From Sebastes aleutianus (Eukaryota; Chordata; Actinopteri; Perciformes; Sebastidae), in NCBI GenBank assembly GCA_916700875.1, contig CAKAKS010000038.1, positions 12,829,944-12,893,943 of the forward strand: a DNA stretch of 64,000 nt, given 5' to 3'. The translations under genes were made by a program, and so were the position numbers. Below the pieces are notes generated by a model. It searched no databases. It was given only the letters and a program-made list of their open reading frames with translations, and was not told the origin of the DNA. Shown here piece after piece: positions 12,366 to 23,545 of this stretch (the first letter of the stretch is position 1; the number at the start of each line of letters is the position of its first letter).

Positions 12366-12925
12366 AGGGATGGAAATCACCAGAGGCCCCGCGATACAAA
12401 ATTAACACGATACTTAAGTCACAATATGATCTTATTGTGATTTTAAACATTTTGCAATATGCTGAGTATTGCGATTAGATATATTGTGATTTATTACCTT
12501 TTTTCAACTGCAAATTATGCAGTTTGTCTACATTTGTTGTATCTAATAAGATAAAGTTTTTACTCTATTCATCTCAGAGTTTTCATTCACATATCTTGAG
12601 GTGAGAGGTCAAGTGACCCCTTTGAAAATGGCCATGACAGTTTTTCCTCGCCAAAATTTAGCGTAACTTTGGAGCGTTATTTAGCTAACATGGCATAGTT
12701 GGTACCAATCGATTCGTTAAGTTTTCTAGTTTCATATGATACCAGTATCTTCACTCTATCTTTAAGACTGAGCCCACTACAACCTCTGAAATACATAATA
12801 GCGGCCGGATTGTTAAGAGGTTAATAGTTGATATAATAAAAGATCGATACTTGACATCCATGTATCGATACAATATCGTCACGCAAAATATCGCGATTAT
12901 ATGCTGTATTAATTTTTTTCCCCAC
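12366..12925. repeat. Decayed interspersed repeat with cgata/tatcg ends
   Basis: Both ends hold related inverted text: 'ccccgcgatacaaa' and 'cacgatac' at the left, 'tatcgatac' and 'aatatcgcgatt' at the right. This is the pattern of a common teleost miniature element. Similar fragments occur near 17780-17835, 29462-29550 and 36640-36710. Boundaries are approximate and no target duplication was found. Confidence 0.5.
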
Positions 12926-14744
12926 CCACAGTAAATGTTTTATATCTAATGTCTGAAATGCATTTGTTGACCTATAGCAGCTTGCAGTTTTACCTATACT
13001 GTACCTAACGAACTAATAACACCTGAACAACTTTCTGAAATGTGAATAAATCCTTACTTGGTCATACTGGAAGTCATTGTCTTAATGAAATGAAAATTAA
13101 AGACCCGACAGGCCGCCATATTGAACACCTGTATAGAATGATGCTCCAGCAAAAAATATTTCTTATCAATTTTTTTTGTGTTTTGGAGCAAGTATGCAGA
13201 AAATGTTATCTCTGCTGATTCACTGCTGATGCAGTTGAAGACTCCTTCCAGATGTAGGGGAGTCAACACACACTCCCAGGTGCTTGCATAAGACGACATG
13301 TTTAATGACTACCCAACACAAGTTATCATACTCAACATCCAGGTCTGTGAGCAAATCAAGCTTCCATTTCAAGTTCACAAAAATGATACAAAATTACTTG
13401 AATTACAAAACACGTTATTGATTTTTTTTTTTTTGGCACTTTGCTCTATTTCCCTGGCATAAGACACACTGTTCTGTGTTGTACATATTAATGAGCACAA
13501 TATGATATGACACATATGCCTCAACACAACCTGGTACCAATGTATAATTTGGGCATAAGTCGTATTCAAGACCAACACTGTACCTAGAATGAGTTAATTG
13601 AATGAAAGACAGTGCAGCAGCACAATGCTGTGGGCCAACAGCCTAATGTACCTAAGAGATTAGACAGCCATGAGCTCAACAGTCACAAGCTCGGACAAAG
13701 TTGCGCACATTCGTGCCCATCCCCCTCCTTGTCCAACTCTGCACTCGGTTACACAACATATACAGGGATTACTCTTCATAGCATGAGATGAGCTGCTCAA
13801 TGAGTGGCCTTTTATTATAGATGGATGCCCCTTAGTGCTATAAAGCACACAAAGAGAAGAGAGATTCTTGGCAGAGATTTTACCTGTCGTGGAAATTTGA
13901 ACTAAAAAATACACAAGATGTCTCATGCAGGCCCAAATGCAGACATCAGAAACTAACTGAACAACGCGACTGAAAGCAGAAAGGCAAAGATGAATAGATT
14001 TGATTTTCAAATGAATAATTTTGCCTTGTATTATTGAAGTTAATTTATCTGCTGAGGTAGGTCTGAGAATCCACTATGGACCTACTCTCTTTTCAGTGTG
14101 GATTGGCCAGTGTGGGAGACACTGGAGTATAATCTGCTGGCATTAACTTGCTCTCTAAAAAAAGCACTCTCGACAGGGATTAGATTATCATGGCAAGGTC
14201 AGCTCAGACTCGCTCTGACTGTCTCCCTTTATGTCTCTATCTATCACTCTGCTGCTTCCTGTCTGTCACTTGATCAGTTCTTCTGTCATCCTTTGTTCTA
14301 CCTAGCTACTACCTCTGTCAGGTGTATAATGTAACAATGCCATTCGTTTCAGTCTCAACCTAAGTATAGATCACGCTGCCAATGCAAAAGAAAACATGAC
14401 GGATTAACACAGATTAAATATACAGGACGTTGTGGTACAGTGTCCTCCTCCAAAGCTCGACGCCACAGAAAAACGGAAAACTGAAAATACCCGCACCGTG
14501 TTTGTTAGATTAAAGTGAGATTAGATTACAGTAAGAAACAATCTTGCTCATATGTTTTGACATGGAAAATGAGACTTTGATAGTTGTACTTGATGTACTT
14601 CTTCTCAGTGGAGCCATTTCAGGATTAAAACCCTGATGACACCTTCAGTCTGAGTCAAAGATCTTGATTTTGGCTTCGAAAGACGACAGTTTTTCAGTAC
14701 TTACAAATTTTAAGACAAATTCCTAGGAATTTGGTTGCCTTAGC

Positions 14745-14910
14745 AATAGAGCTGCAGCTAATGATTATTTCCATTATCTATTAATCTGCAGATTATTTCT
14801 TCAATAAATCAGTGTCGTTTGATCTACAAAACATTAGAAAATATTGAAAAAAGGTCATCACAATTCACCTGAGCCCAATTTGACACATTTGATTAGCTTT
14901 TTTAAATATT
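14745..14910. repeat. Remnant of MITE related to the 5671-5932 element
   Basis: The start 'agagctgcagctaatgatta' followed by 'ttaatctgcagattattt' resembles the left half of the hAT-type MITE family. The right end is not recognisable. Confidence 0.5.
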
Positions 14911-17900
14911 CCCATTTAAGCGTTTTAAGAGGCTGGCTGTGGTTATACTGAAATACTCTCATAGAATATTAGGAAAAAAATATATATTTTTTACACACAC
15001 ACAAAGGTAATATTGTGGACACTGGATGTGAGTGTTTACATTTTTTCTCTGTGATTTTTGTAAGAAAAATCTCATGAGTTGTACAACGGGTACTTGTAAG
15101 AAGTTTTGCCCATGGGATTGCTCTCTTGTGATATGTAGACCTTTTATCAATGCATAAGATCAAAATCAACAAATTAAATAGAAGATGTTGAGGTGTAGTA
15201 CAGAACAACGTGTGTGTAATTTCCTATTTCCTGCTATGATTAAGGTAAGGATTGAAGGGTAAGGCGATACCTGCGATTTTAGCCTGGAGCTAAAGAATGA
15301 CAGCTGGCAGCAGGGTCTGGATTAGGTTTCCCATAGGGAGTATTGCATCTTTTACACCACCGCTTCTTTGGAGTAGAATGGGCCGATAAGTAACCTGACT
15401 CCCCCGGACCCATCCAATCTCGTCTCCCTCTGTCTCAATGGGGCCAAACAGAAGGGATCTGTGAACGCCTTACTCATCCCTCCCATCTTCCATCTGGACA
15501 TTTTGCCAGTGTTTGCACTGCAGTTCCTCCACTGGAGACTTAAAGGGCAAGTTCTTGTTTTATCCAGGAACCTGATTCATCACAAAAGCCATTCAATACT
15601 GAGTGACTTGCACTAATATTTAGTTTTGATGGGCGAGATGTTAACAAAGAGCAGTTGCTTCGTGACCAGAGAGGAATGCTGCACTGCATTAGACCAATAC
15701 CTTACTTTAATTGGACTACAATGCACATAATAATAAAAAGTACTATTTTTTAATTAATAATGGCAGGGACATTGAGACAGTTCCTACAGTAAATGCTAAT
15801 TTCTCACATTTTCAAAACATGTTTGCGACACACTGATTAGTTATATTTCGACAGTTATGTATTGACAGATTGAACATTTACTGTTATTTTCGTCAGCGAT
15901 TAATCTGCCAATTTCAACAGAAAAATTCAAATATTCATTAGAATTAAATCAAATTTATTTCCAAGGCATGATAGAGCAACTAGGTAAAACACTTTTTGTT
16001 GTTTAAAAATATATTTTTAGCGAGCCCTTCCCATCTGTTTACGTGTAGTCACTTTAAGTTGTTTAATATTTTGGACTCCCCAAGGTCCAGGTAGCTTGAA
16101 CAACACAACCCATACAGACAAAGATAACATATGTTAACATTGCACTGAATCCAGTATGTGGTCCATCTGCATGCTCTGCTGTTAGGTGATAACATCAGAA
16201 GAGAGGATGCACACTCAGCAAGAATGTGCACATGTATGCACACACACCATTTTTAGAAGCAGATTCCCCTATTTGGCAGACTTGTGTGGCCCTGTGTGCT
16301 GTTACATTTAAGTGTATCTTACAGCTTGAAACATGATATATTAAGTATTGAGCCTGCTCTTTTTTTGTAACTTTCCTTTTGGTCTCAAAAACTGCACAAT
16401 GATACAGGGAAAACATACCTTTTAGATGTAAGCCAATAAGGTTTTCGACTGAACAGTTGAATGCTTTACAGCAATCAAAAATTACGCTTTTGAGATATCG
16501 GCAGCAAGTGACGATATACGGCAGTTTTTGAAGAGATATCAAATGTTGTTGCTATAATTGCTGTAACCTTCTGGCATGTCTGTGACTTTTTCAAATGGTG
16601 AGCATATTCATATGTGGATAAAAAAAAAGGGAGTTGGTATACAATATGTTTTGGATGTGAGCCACCGAGCACATGCTGTCTTGTAACGACCTCACAATGC
16701 ATTCACACGAACAACAGCATAATGACTTTGACCTGTTTTGAACACCCATCTCTCCTGGGGTTTTCTCCCTTTACGGTACATTCCCTCCCCTTGAAGTACC
16801 TCGCAGGAGTTAAAAGACTCAAAATGTAATTTGTTGGGGTCGGTCATCTCCACAATTTCTTGTGGCTATTTTTGTTTTATTAAATGCTGAAGCCAAATCG
16901 CATGATTTTGGTTTTGTGATTTTTAGGTTTCTATAGCCTCAATTTTACCTAATGCAAGAAATGTTTTTGTTGTAATCTGGTTTCTTATATAATGTGTTTC
17001 CTTGTGACACTCTTAGTAGCAGTCCCATAATGGGTTTGGCACTGTCCATTTGAAGCCCTGTCTTTGTTGTTTTCATTTACTCCAGATTAAGGGAAACAAA
17101 ATGTCTCATCCCATTGTCACACGAGGGAGCTGCCCAAAGTGGAGATGGCCTTACCCCTCACATCTTCCTGTCTGTTCTGTCTGCACCCCTCCCCCCGTCC
17201 AGCAACAAGCCCCTGTCCAGACCCCAGTCTCCTGACCTAATCTAGATGATTAAATCATTTTTCTTTAGCACAAATTTTGTCCCCCCGCTACTCTTGTCTG
17301 GTAGTCGTCGTGCACCCTCCCCTATTGATCGTCATGCTGAGGAGATTACCCTAATAGCTGGGATTACCTCCCCACATGTTGGTTGGCCACATACACGGGG
17401 GGGGGGGAGAGGGGGAGAGCTGGGGATGGTGCATGTTGTGCATGATGTGCAAGTGTATGGAAGGAGGGGTGGAGGAGTAAGACAGAAAATCTGGGTTTTG
17501 TCTTTGAGTACTAAAACATAAAGAGCTACAACCTCCATCATGGCTTGATTGCCTTTGGGATGCAATTAGACATTTTTACAGTCTACATAATTTATCCTTC
17601 AATGCAAACACTGTTGATCAGTCATGAGACAACAGCAGGACAGACAATAAACAACACCCATATTTGTCCTCTTGTGCTCATCTCAGGTTTAAAGACCAGT
17701 GGCATCACCTTGCTTGCAATGGAGATGAAACAATTAGTTGATTATAGGACTGTGTTTTGGCAAGAATGTGGCAATACAGGGGTTACGATTCAATATATTG
17801 TGATACTGTAAGCAAGACGATATATTGCGATTTTTTTTTTTTTTAAATCTAATTTTAGGAAAACTGTCATAGAACACACCACCATATGCATAAAATCTGA

Positions 17901-18059
17901 GTAAAAAAGTTAAAAAAAAATTATATTTTCTTACACTTATAGTCGATTAAGCGTTTTGACAGACAGTTAATCGCCAACAATTTTGACAATTGGTTAAGCG
18001 TATCAGTCAGTTATCAAGCAAAACATTGTTTTGTGTGCATTTGTTTTATGTTGTGGCAT

Positions 18060-18374
18060 CTGAAACTTTAATGTATGTTTAAATGCTGCTGTCTTGGCCA
18101 GGTCTCTCTTGCAAAAGAGATTCTTAATCTCAATGAGTACTACCTGGTTAAATAAAGGTTAAATAAAATTAAACAAAAACAAAAATTATCATCTTTTCTC
18201 TGTTATGTTATTGTAAATTAAATGCAGTTTGGTTTTAATACTGTTGCTCGGGACAAAGTAAGCAATTTTAAAAAAAGTCACCATGGGATATTGCAGCAGT
18301 TATTTCCCATTATTTTCTTTAATTTTATACACTAAAAGATGAATGAAAATAACTGTTAGTTTCAGCCATGCTGT

Positions 18375-18409
<35 letters not shown>

Positions 18410-18753
18410 TTATTTATTTTTTTTTAATACTTATTTATTCTATCCTTTTTAACGCACTGACGGGAGCTAGGAGAAACAATAATTTGTTTCATTCTGTGTA
18501 TGCAAATACTCAGTGAAATGACAATAAAGTGAATCTTGAATCTTGAATAACCATGTTTTTTTCAGTTACAAGCCCAGATACCAATAACAATCCAGCTCTA
18601 TCCCATCCACATGTTTCACAATGGCTCAGTTGGACATCATCTCTTGTTTGGTGGCTGCTGGCTGCTGCTGGCTGTGAGGTGTTTTTAGTTTAGCCTTAGT
18701 GTTTTCTAACTAAGTGCCAGAGGTGGAAGAAGCTCTAGAAATCAAGATGTTAT

Positions 18754-18794
<41 letters not shown>

Positions 18795-18800
18795 CTGGAG
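18060..18800. repeat. Tandem duplication, copy 1
   Basis: Shares three ordered blocks with 18819-19250: a LINE-type tail ('cttggccaggtctc' to 'ggttaaataaa'), the 'gggatattgcagcagtta' block, and the block from 'ccagctctatcc' through 'gtgccagaggtggaag'. Copy 1 also carries about 200 bp absent from copy 2: a (TA)n run at about 18376-18405 followed by an L2-like tail ('gaatcttgaatcttgaa', about 18532-18548). It ends in an (AG)n run at 18758-18790. Confidence 0.8.
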
Positions 18801-18818
18801 GCCATTGCAACTTTGTGT

Positions 18819-19250
18819 TCTTGCTGCTGACCGTCTTGGCCAGGTCTCCCTTGGAAAAGATGTTTTTAATCTCAATGGGACTAACCTGGTTAAATAAAGG
18901 TTAAATAAAATAAATAAATAAAAAAAATTATGGGATATTGCAGCAGTTATTTCCCATTATTTTTCTTTAATTGTATAGACTAAAAGATGAATCTATAATG
19001 AAAATAACAATGTTAGATGCAGCCCTGCTGTCTTATAAATCATGTTTTAACCACAACAATCCAGCTCTATCCACATCCACATGTTTCACAATGGCTCTCA
19101 GTTGGACATCTCTTGTTTGCTGGCTGCTGGCTGCTGGCTGTGAGGTGTTTTAGTTATAGTGTTTTCTAACAAAGTGCCAGAGGTGGAAGAAGCTATAGAA
19201 ATCAAGATGTTATAGTCAGAGAGGCAGAGCACAGAGAGAGAGAGACTGGA
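18819..19250. repeat. Tandem duplication, copy 2
   Basis: Direct-orientation second copy of the unit described for 18060-18800. It lacks the TA-run/L2-tail insert and about 100 bp between the first two blocks. It lies immediately before the CpG-rich patch taken as the znf516 promoter region. Confidence 0.8.
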
Positions 19251-19279
19251 GGCCATTGAGACAGTGCAGAGAGAGAAAA

Positions 19280-20110
19280 AGGAATTCCGTTAATCCGCCG
19301 CTGATCTGGTACAATGGCAGCCTTGTTGTCTGTCCCATTTAGCACTCACTTAACCACAAGTTTGCGTTGAGTGCGTTCACAATGTTAGATGGTGCCAAAA
19401 CCGCAGTAAAAAGATAAGAATGATAGCCCAGTAATGGTGATGGTGGAGCATGGAGAGACTCCAACACGAGATCCAGAGGACGTAGACGGAGTGTTTTACT
19501 ATATAACCGTGACTATAACTGACATTAAACCGACGGGATGTTAACTTTAAACCACCTAAACTCCCTCTAAAACACCCTCACTAGTACCGAGCCGCTACAC
19601 TACAGCATCCCACTCCTTGTTTGCATCACTATCACTATCTTTTGTTAGTTAACCGTCGTTTAGCTTCTTCTTACCTTTGACGGTTAGTAGACGTTAGGTC
19701 GCTCCTGAAGGAATCCCATCACCATCACCATGGAGATCTTCAGATTAACACTAACTGTCCGTCAATTGGTGTGTTTTCATCTCTTGTTTTCTTCTCCTCA
19801 GCGTTTAAAACTTCACAGTGTTTCAATCACAGCGGTGTCACCTGTCTGGACCGCAGTCAGTCCTCCTCTTCTTCCTCCTCCTCCTCCTCCTCCTCCTGCG
19901 CAGCAGCAGTCGTTGGTTGTTTGGGGACCTGAGTGACGCGAGAGAGATAAACGTTATTAACGGTAATAACAAGAGTGATCTCTGCGTGCGCGCGCCTCTC
20001 TGCTCCCATTCACTCTGAGGAGTTGAGAGGTGACCAGTGTGCGCGTGACAGTTATCTTAGATTAACCGTAGTTTGCGCGTGAACATGTCGTAGCCTAGAT
20101 ATATAAAAGG
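19280..20110 (-). promoter_or_regulatory. znf516: CpG-rich patch: candidate znf516 promoter and non-coding exon 1
   Basis: This stretch has clustered CpG sites (for example gtgcgcgcgcc and ccgccgctg) unlike the AT-rich sequence around it. On the minus strand a good donor, CAAAG|GTAAGAAG, ends a potential exon at 19675, and the znf516 coding exon has an acceptor at 8592-8591. Together these suggest a 5' UTR exon starting around 19.9-20.1 kb. Direction and start are inferred; a divergent plus-strand transcript is also possible. Confidence 0.4.
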
Positions 20111-21820
20111 TGAATGTGCTCTAACAATGGCTCACAGTGAGGTCTGCAGCTATGCAAACCATTAGTAAATGAAGGAAACAAAGTTCAATCAAACCTTTTA
20201 TGTGTCTCAAAAAAGTACTTAAATAATTTGTTGACGGTTTTAGACCAAGGGTTTGTAATATGTATTTATTCATTTAGCAGGTATGATTCAATACAATGAA
20301 GATTAAAGAACATTAATAATAATAATTCTTAAAGAACATTTAAGAAAAAGGAAAATGAAGATTAAAGAACTTTAATAACAAGAAAAAGTAAAATAATAAC
20401 ACTAATAATAATAATAATAAATCAATATATAAAAATATGCTCAAATCATAACATGGCAAACACAAGCCCTCACATTACAAGTTTGACTAATTATTCACAC
20501 AATTTAAATTATTTTTTTTTTCTCGGAAATACAGTTTGCAGGTGGTAGTTTTTTGGGGCTTTTTTAACTATCATTCGTTGTATTTATTATTTAATATTTA
20601 TTCATTTTTGACAGACTGACATATTGAATTTATGTGTAATTTAAGGCAAAAAAGTCTGATTAATTGCAAATTAATCCCAATTTTTCATCTGTTCAAAATG
20701 TACCTTAAAGGGAGATTTGTTAAGTATTTAATACTCTTATCAACATGGGAGTGGGCAAATATGCTTGCTTTATGCCATTGTATGTATATATTTATATATA
20801 TTAATATTGTCCAAAAACCCTAACAGGTACTGCATTTAGCATAAAAAATATGCTCAAATCATAACATGGCAAATTCAAATTCAATTAGTTTTTAGCTGCT
20901 GTAGATGTACCCAATAAAATGGCTGATTTTAGTGTATTCCTGTATTGTTGTGCAGCTCAGTTTTAATTTGTGTCATCAGGATTAGGATTATCTGCTTTCA
21001 TTTTACAAGACCCAACAACAAGATTTGTAACAATAACATAGTGACAAATGTGTAACAAAACCACCACCACCAAAAGTAATGATTAACAAAATGTATAGCG
21101 GCAAACAAAGTCGCTATTGCCAATCTGTTGCACATCAGGTAGCTCGTCATAGATGCTTTTACTGATTTTAGATGTATCTTACATTTGTTCATAGTTTTAT
21201 TCTGTAAAGCAAAGCTTTGTGTTTTTGTTATTTAATGTATATATTTTTTCCCTGAACAACATCTCCCACCATAAATGGGCTCAGGCTGCTTTTTGTTAGG
21301 TCTGACATTTGTCACCAGAGGGCACACTTTAAGAGAAAGCGTAAGGGACGTACTGAAGTGAGCCTTTTCCAAACCTCCTCCTCCTCCTCTTGACACAGTG
21401 AAGTGTTGTATTCTCATTTTTACAAAAGGTGGCGACAAAGCCACATTACTACAGTACACTGACCACGCACAGACCTCCTTAATTCCCCATGGTACAACTG
21501 AGCTGACATACTCAGTAATGCACACACCAAGGTGGTATGTAGCCAGCATGAATCCAAGTATATAAGAGTGGAGCCAGAAGATATAGACATGCGTTTGTGT
21601 TTGACAGAAGTAAATCCTAAATTTATGACACTACTGTGGGTTCAAATTAGCATATTTCATTAAATTACCATATTTGGCTTTATTTAACATTTAGTTCGTT
21701 TTTGTACTTTTTTGATTGACTGTTGCTGGAGAAATTGTTTTTTGTTCTCATTTATTGTTTTCAAGGTTAATGGGCCTTTACAGCCATATTCTGTATGTTT
21801 ATAGCCTTTGCATCACTAAT
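20111..21820. other. AT-rich intergenic stretch
   Basis: No gene seen. It contains an (AAT)n run near 20405-20420 and a pair of about 29-bp direct repeats ('atatgctcaaatcataac...') near 20432 and 20846. The block at 20467-20610 is the reverse complement of part of a repeat at 36.40-36.55 kb. Confidence 0.6.
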
Positions 21821-22075
21821 TTAAAGGTACCTTAGAATGAGCCTTTTACATTTACATATGGAGCGGGTTGTCTTTACAGGGTCCGCCATGTTTCTACAGT
21901 AGCCCAGAACGGTCAAACCAAGCACTGGCTCGATAGGGCCATTTGCGTTTTCACATTTTTGTTTGTCAACCACCATATTTCTCCTATACGCTTGGCACGT
22001 GGGAGAAGTCTCAGTTGGTTGCAATCTGCAACCACACCGCTAGTTGCCGCCAAATCCTACACACTACACCTTTAA
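21821..22075. mobile_element. TTAA-flanked miniature element, family A (reverse orientation)
   Basis: The right end reads 'tcctacacactacaccTTTAA', the reverse complement of the left end of family A copies in syngap1 introns ('TTAAAAGGTGCAGTGTGTAGG'). The internal text 'ggttgcaatctgcaacc' and 'ttgccgccaaatc' also matches. The left end is degraded. TTAA borders suggest piggyBac-type insertion. Confidence 0.7.
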
Positions 22076-22402
22076 TGTTAGACGGCTTTTATGCATTTAA
22101 TAGCAAGGGGGGGGGGGGGAAATCATAAAAATTATAAATTTAATGACTCACCATGGACTTACCTTAACCATAAAGAAATAATGTCTGTTTTTATAATTTT
22201 ATAAAAGCTGTAACCCGGCTACAATGATTTCTTTGGGTGTCTTTTTACCCAGCATTTACAGATACATTTAATTATTAATAAATGATTTTATAGCATCTGT
22301 AAAACATAACAAAGACCTGACTCTGTTTCATACAAATTTGAAACAAAAAATAATTTTGGTCAGAGAGCATTATTTTCTTGCAGGGAAGAGTCATAATGTT
22401 AT

Positions 22403-23545
22403 AAAGGTGCTGATTTTTCCCCGTTTTCAGATTTTATGCTAAGCTAACGGTCTCCTGGCTCTAAGTATAGGCTACTTTAAGCTTAGAGAGTTGAGCGTGG
22501 TGGTATCAATCTTCTCGCCTAACTCTTGGCAAGAGAGAAAATGCCTATTTACAAAAATGGGAGTCTCCCCTTGTTACCTGGCAACCTCACAGTAACTGCA
22601 GGACTCCAGGAAGTCATTTCCCCTGGCCAAGAAACAGTCCTACATACAGGATAACACCCCTTAAAACCACAAGTTCTCATTTAAACACTTTTTTTGTATG
22701 AATTAAACTGCCTAGATCAGGGGTCAGCAACCTTTACTATCAAAAGAGCCATTTTAGGCAAAAAGGGAAAAAATTCTGAGATTTCCAGAATAAAGTCATA
22801 ACTTTAAGAGAAAAAAAGTAATATTAAGAGAATAAAGTCATAACTTTACGAGAAAAAAAGTCGTAATATTAAGAAAAAAAAGTCATAACTTTACGAAAAA
22901 AAAGTCTTAATATTACGAGAATAAAGTCAGAACTTTACTAGAAAAAAAGTCATATTAAGAGAATAAAGTCATAACTTTACGAGAGAAAAAGTCAGAATAT
23001 TAACAGAATAAAGTCATAACTTTACGAGAAAAAAAGTCATATTAAGAGAAAAAAGTCATAACTTTACGAAAAAAAAAGTCGTAATATTATGGGAATAAAG
23101 TCATAACTTTACGGGAAAAAAATAATATTCATAATATTACAACTTTTTTTCTCGTAAACCTATGACTTTATTCTCGTAATATTATGACTTTATTCTTGAA
23201 ATCTCAGATTTATTTTTTCTCCTCAATGTGGCCCTAATACTCCATCGTACCATAGACCTACAACAATGATAAATAAAAATGAAAATGTAAACAAAAAACA
23301 GTTATTCATTTCCATTTTTAAAAATCCACAGGGAGCCACTGGAGAGGGGCTAAAGAGCCACATGGGGCTCCAGAGCCGCAGGTTGCTGACCCCTGGCCTA
23401 GATCTAACAAGCTCATTGATGAGTTTTAGAGGTGCTGCTTGGAAGATTTTGTTAAAAGCTAGCCAGGCTAACTGTTTCCCCCTGTTTCCACTCTTTGTGT
23501 CTCCTGGTGTGTGGTCTGTGTTGGTGCTTGAAGTTGCAGACTAAA
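22403..23545. mobile_element. Older miniature element (family B) split by a hAT insertion
   Basis: Left part 22403-22709 and right part 23404-23545 together resemble the repeat also seen at 38185-38345, 39520-39895 and 41547-42567. Shared cues are 'atcaatcttctcgcctaactcttggcaagag' in pieces, and 'tttccccctgtttccactc' with 'gctagccaggctaac'. The two halves are separated by the hAT element at 22718-23395. Confidence 0.6.
22718..23395. mobile_element. Non-autonomous hAT element with perfect 8-bp duplication and internal AT-rich array
   Basis: The ends are CAGGGGTCAGCAACC and its inverted match GGTTGCTGACCCCTG. Perfect copies of gcctagat flank it at 22710-22717 and 23396-23403. The interior (about 22780-23130) is a degenerate tandem array of 'aaagtcataactttacgag' units, followed by the same text in reverse complement (about 23138-23210). 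No transposase is present. Confidence 0.92.

Larger units (their letters stand above)
8591..19672 (-). other. znf516: Presumed first intron of znf516
   Basis: An 11-kb stretch without a recognisable coding exon on either strand. It contains a GCCT microsatellite, a decayed 'cgatat' repeat at 12.37-12.93 kb, a MITE remnant at 14.75 kb and the tandem duplication at 18.06-19.25 kb, listed separately. Other small open frames show no family motif, codon pattern or splice context that would make them genes. Calling it an intron depends on the candidate first exon at 19675 and above. Confidence 0.45.
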
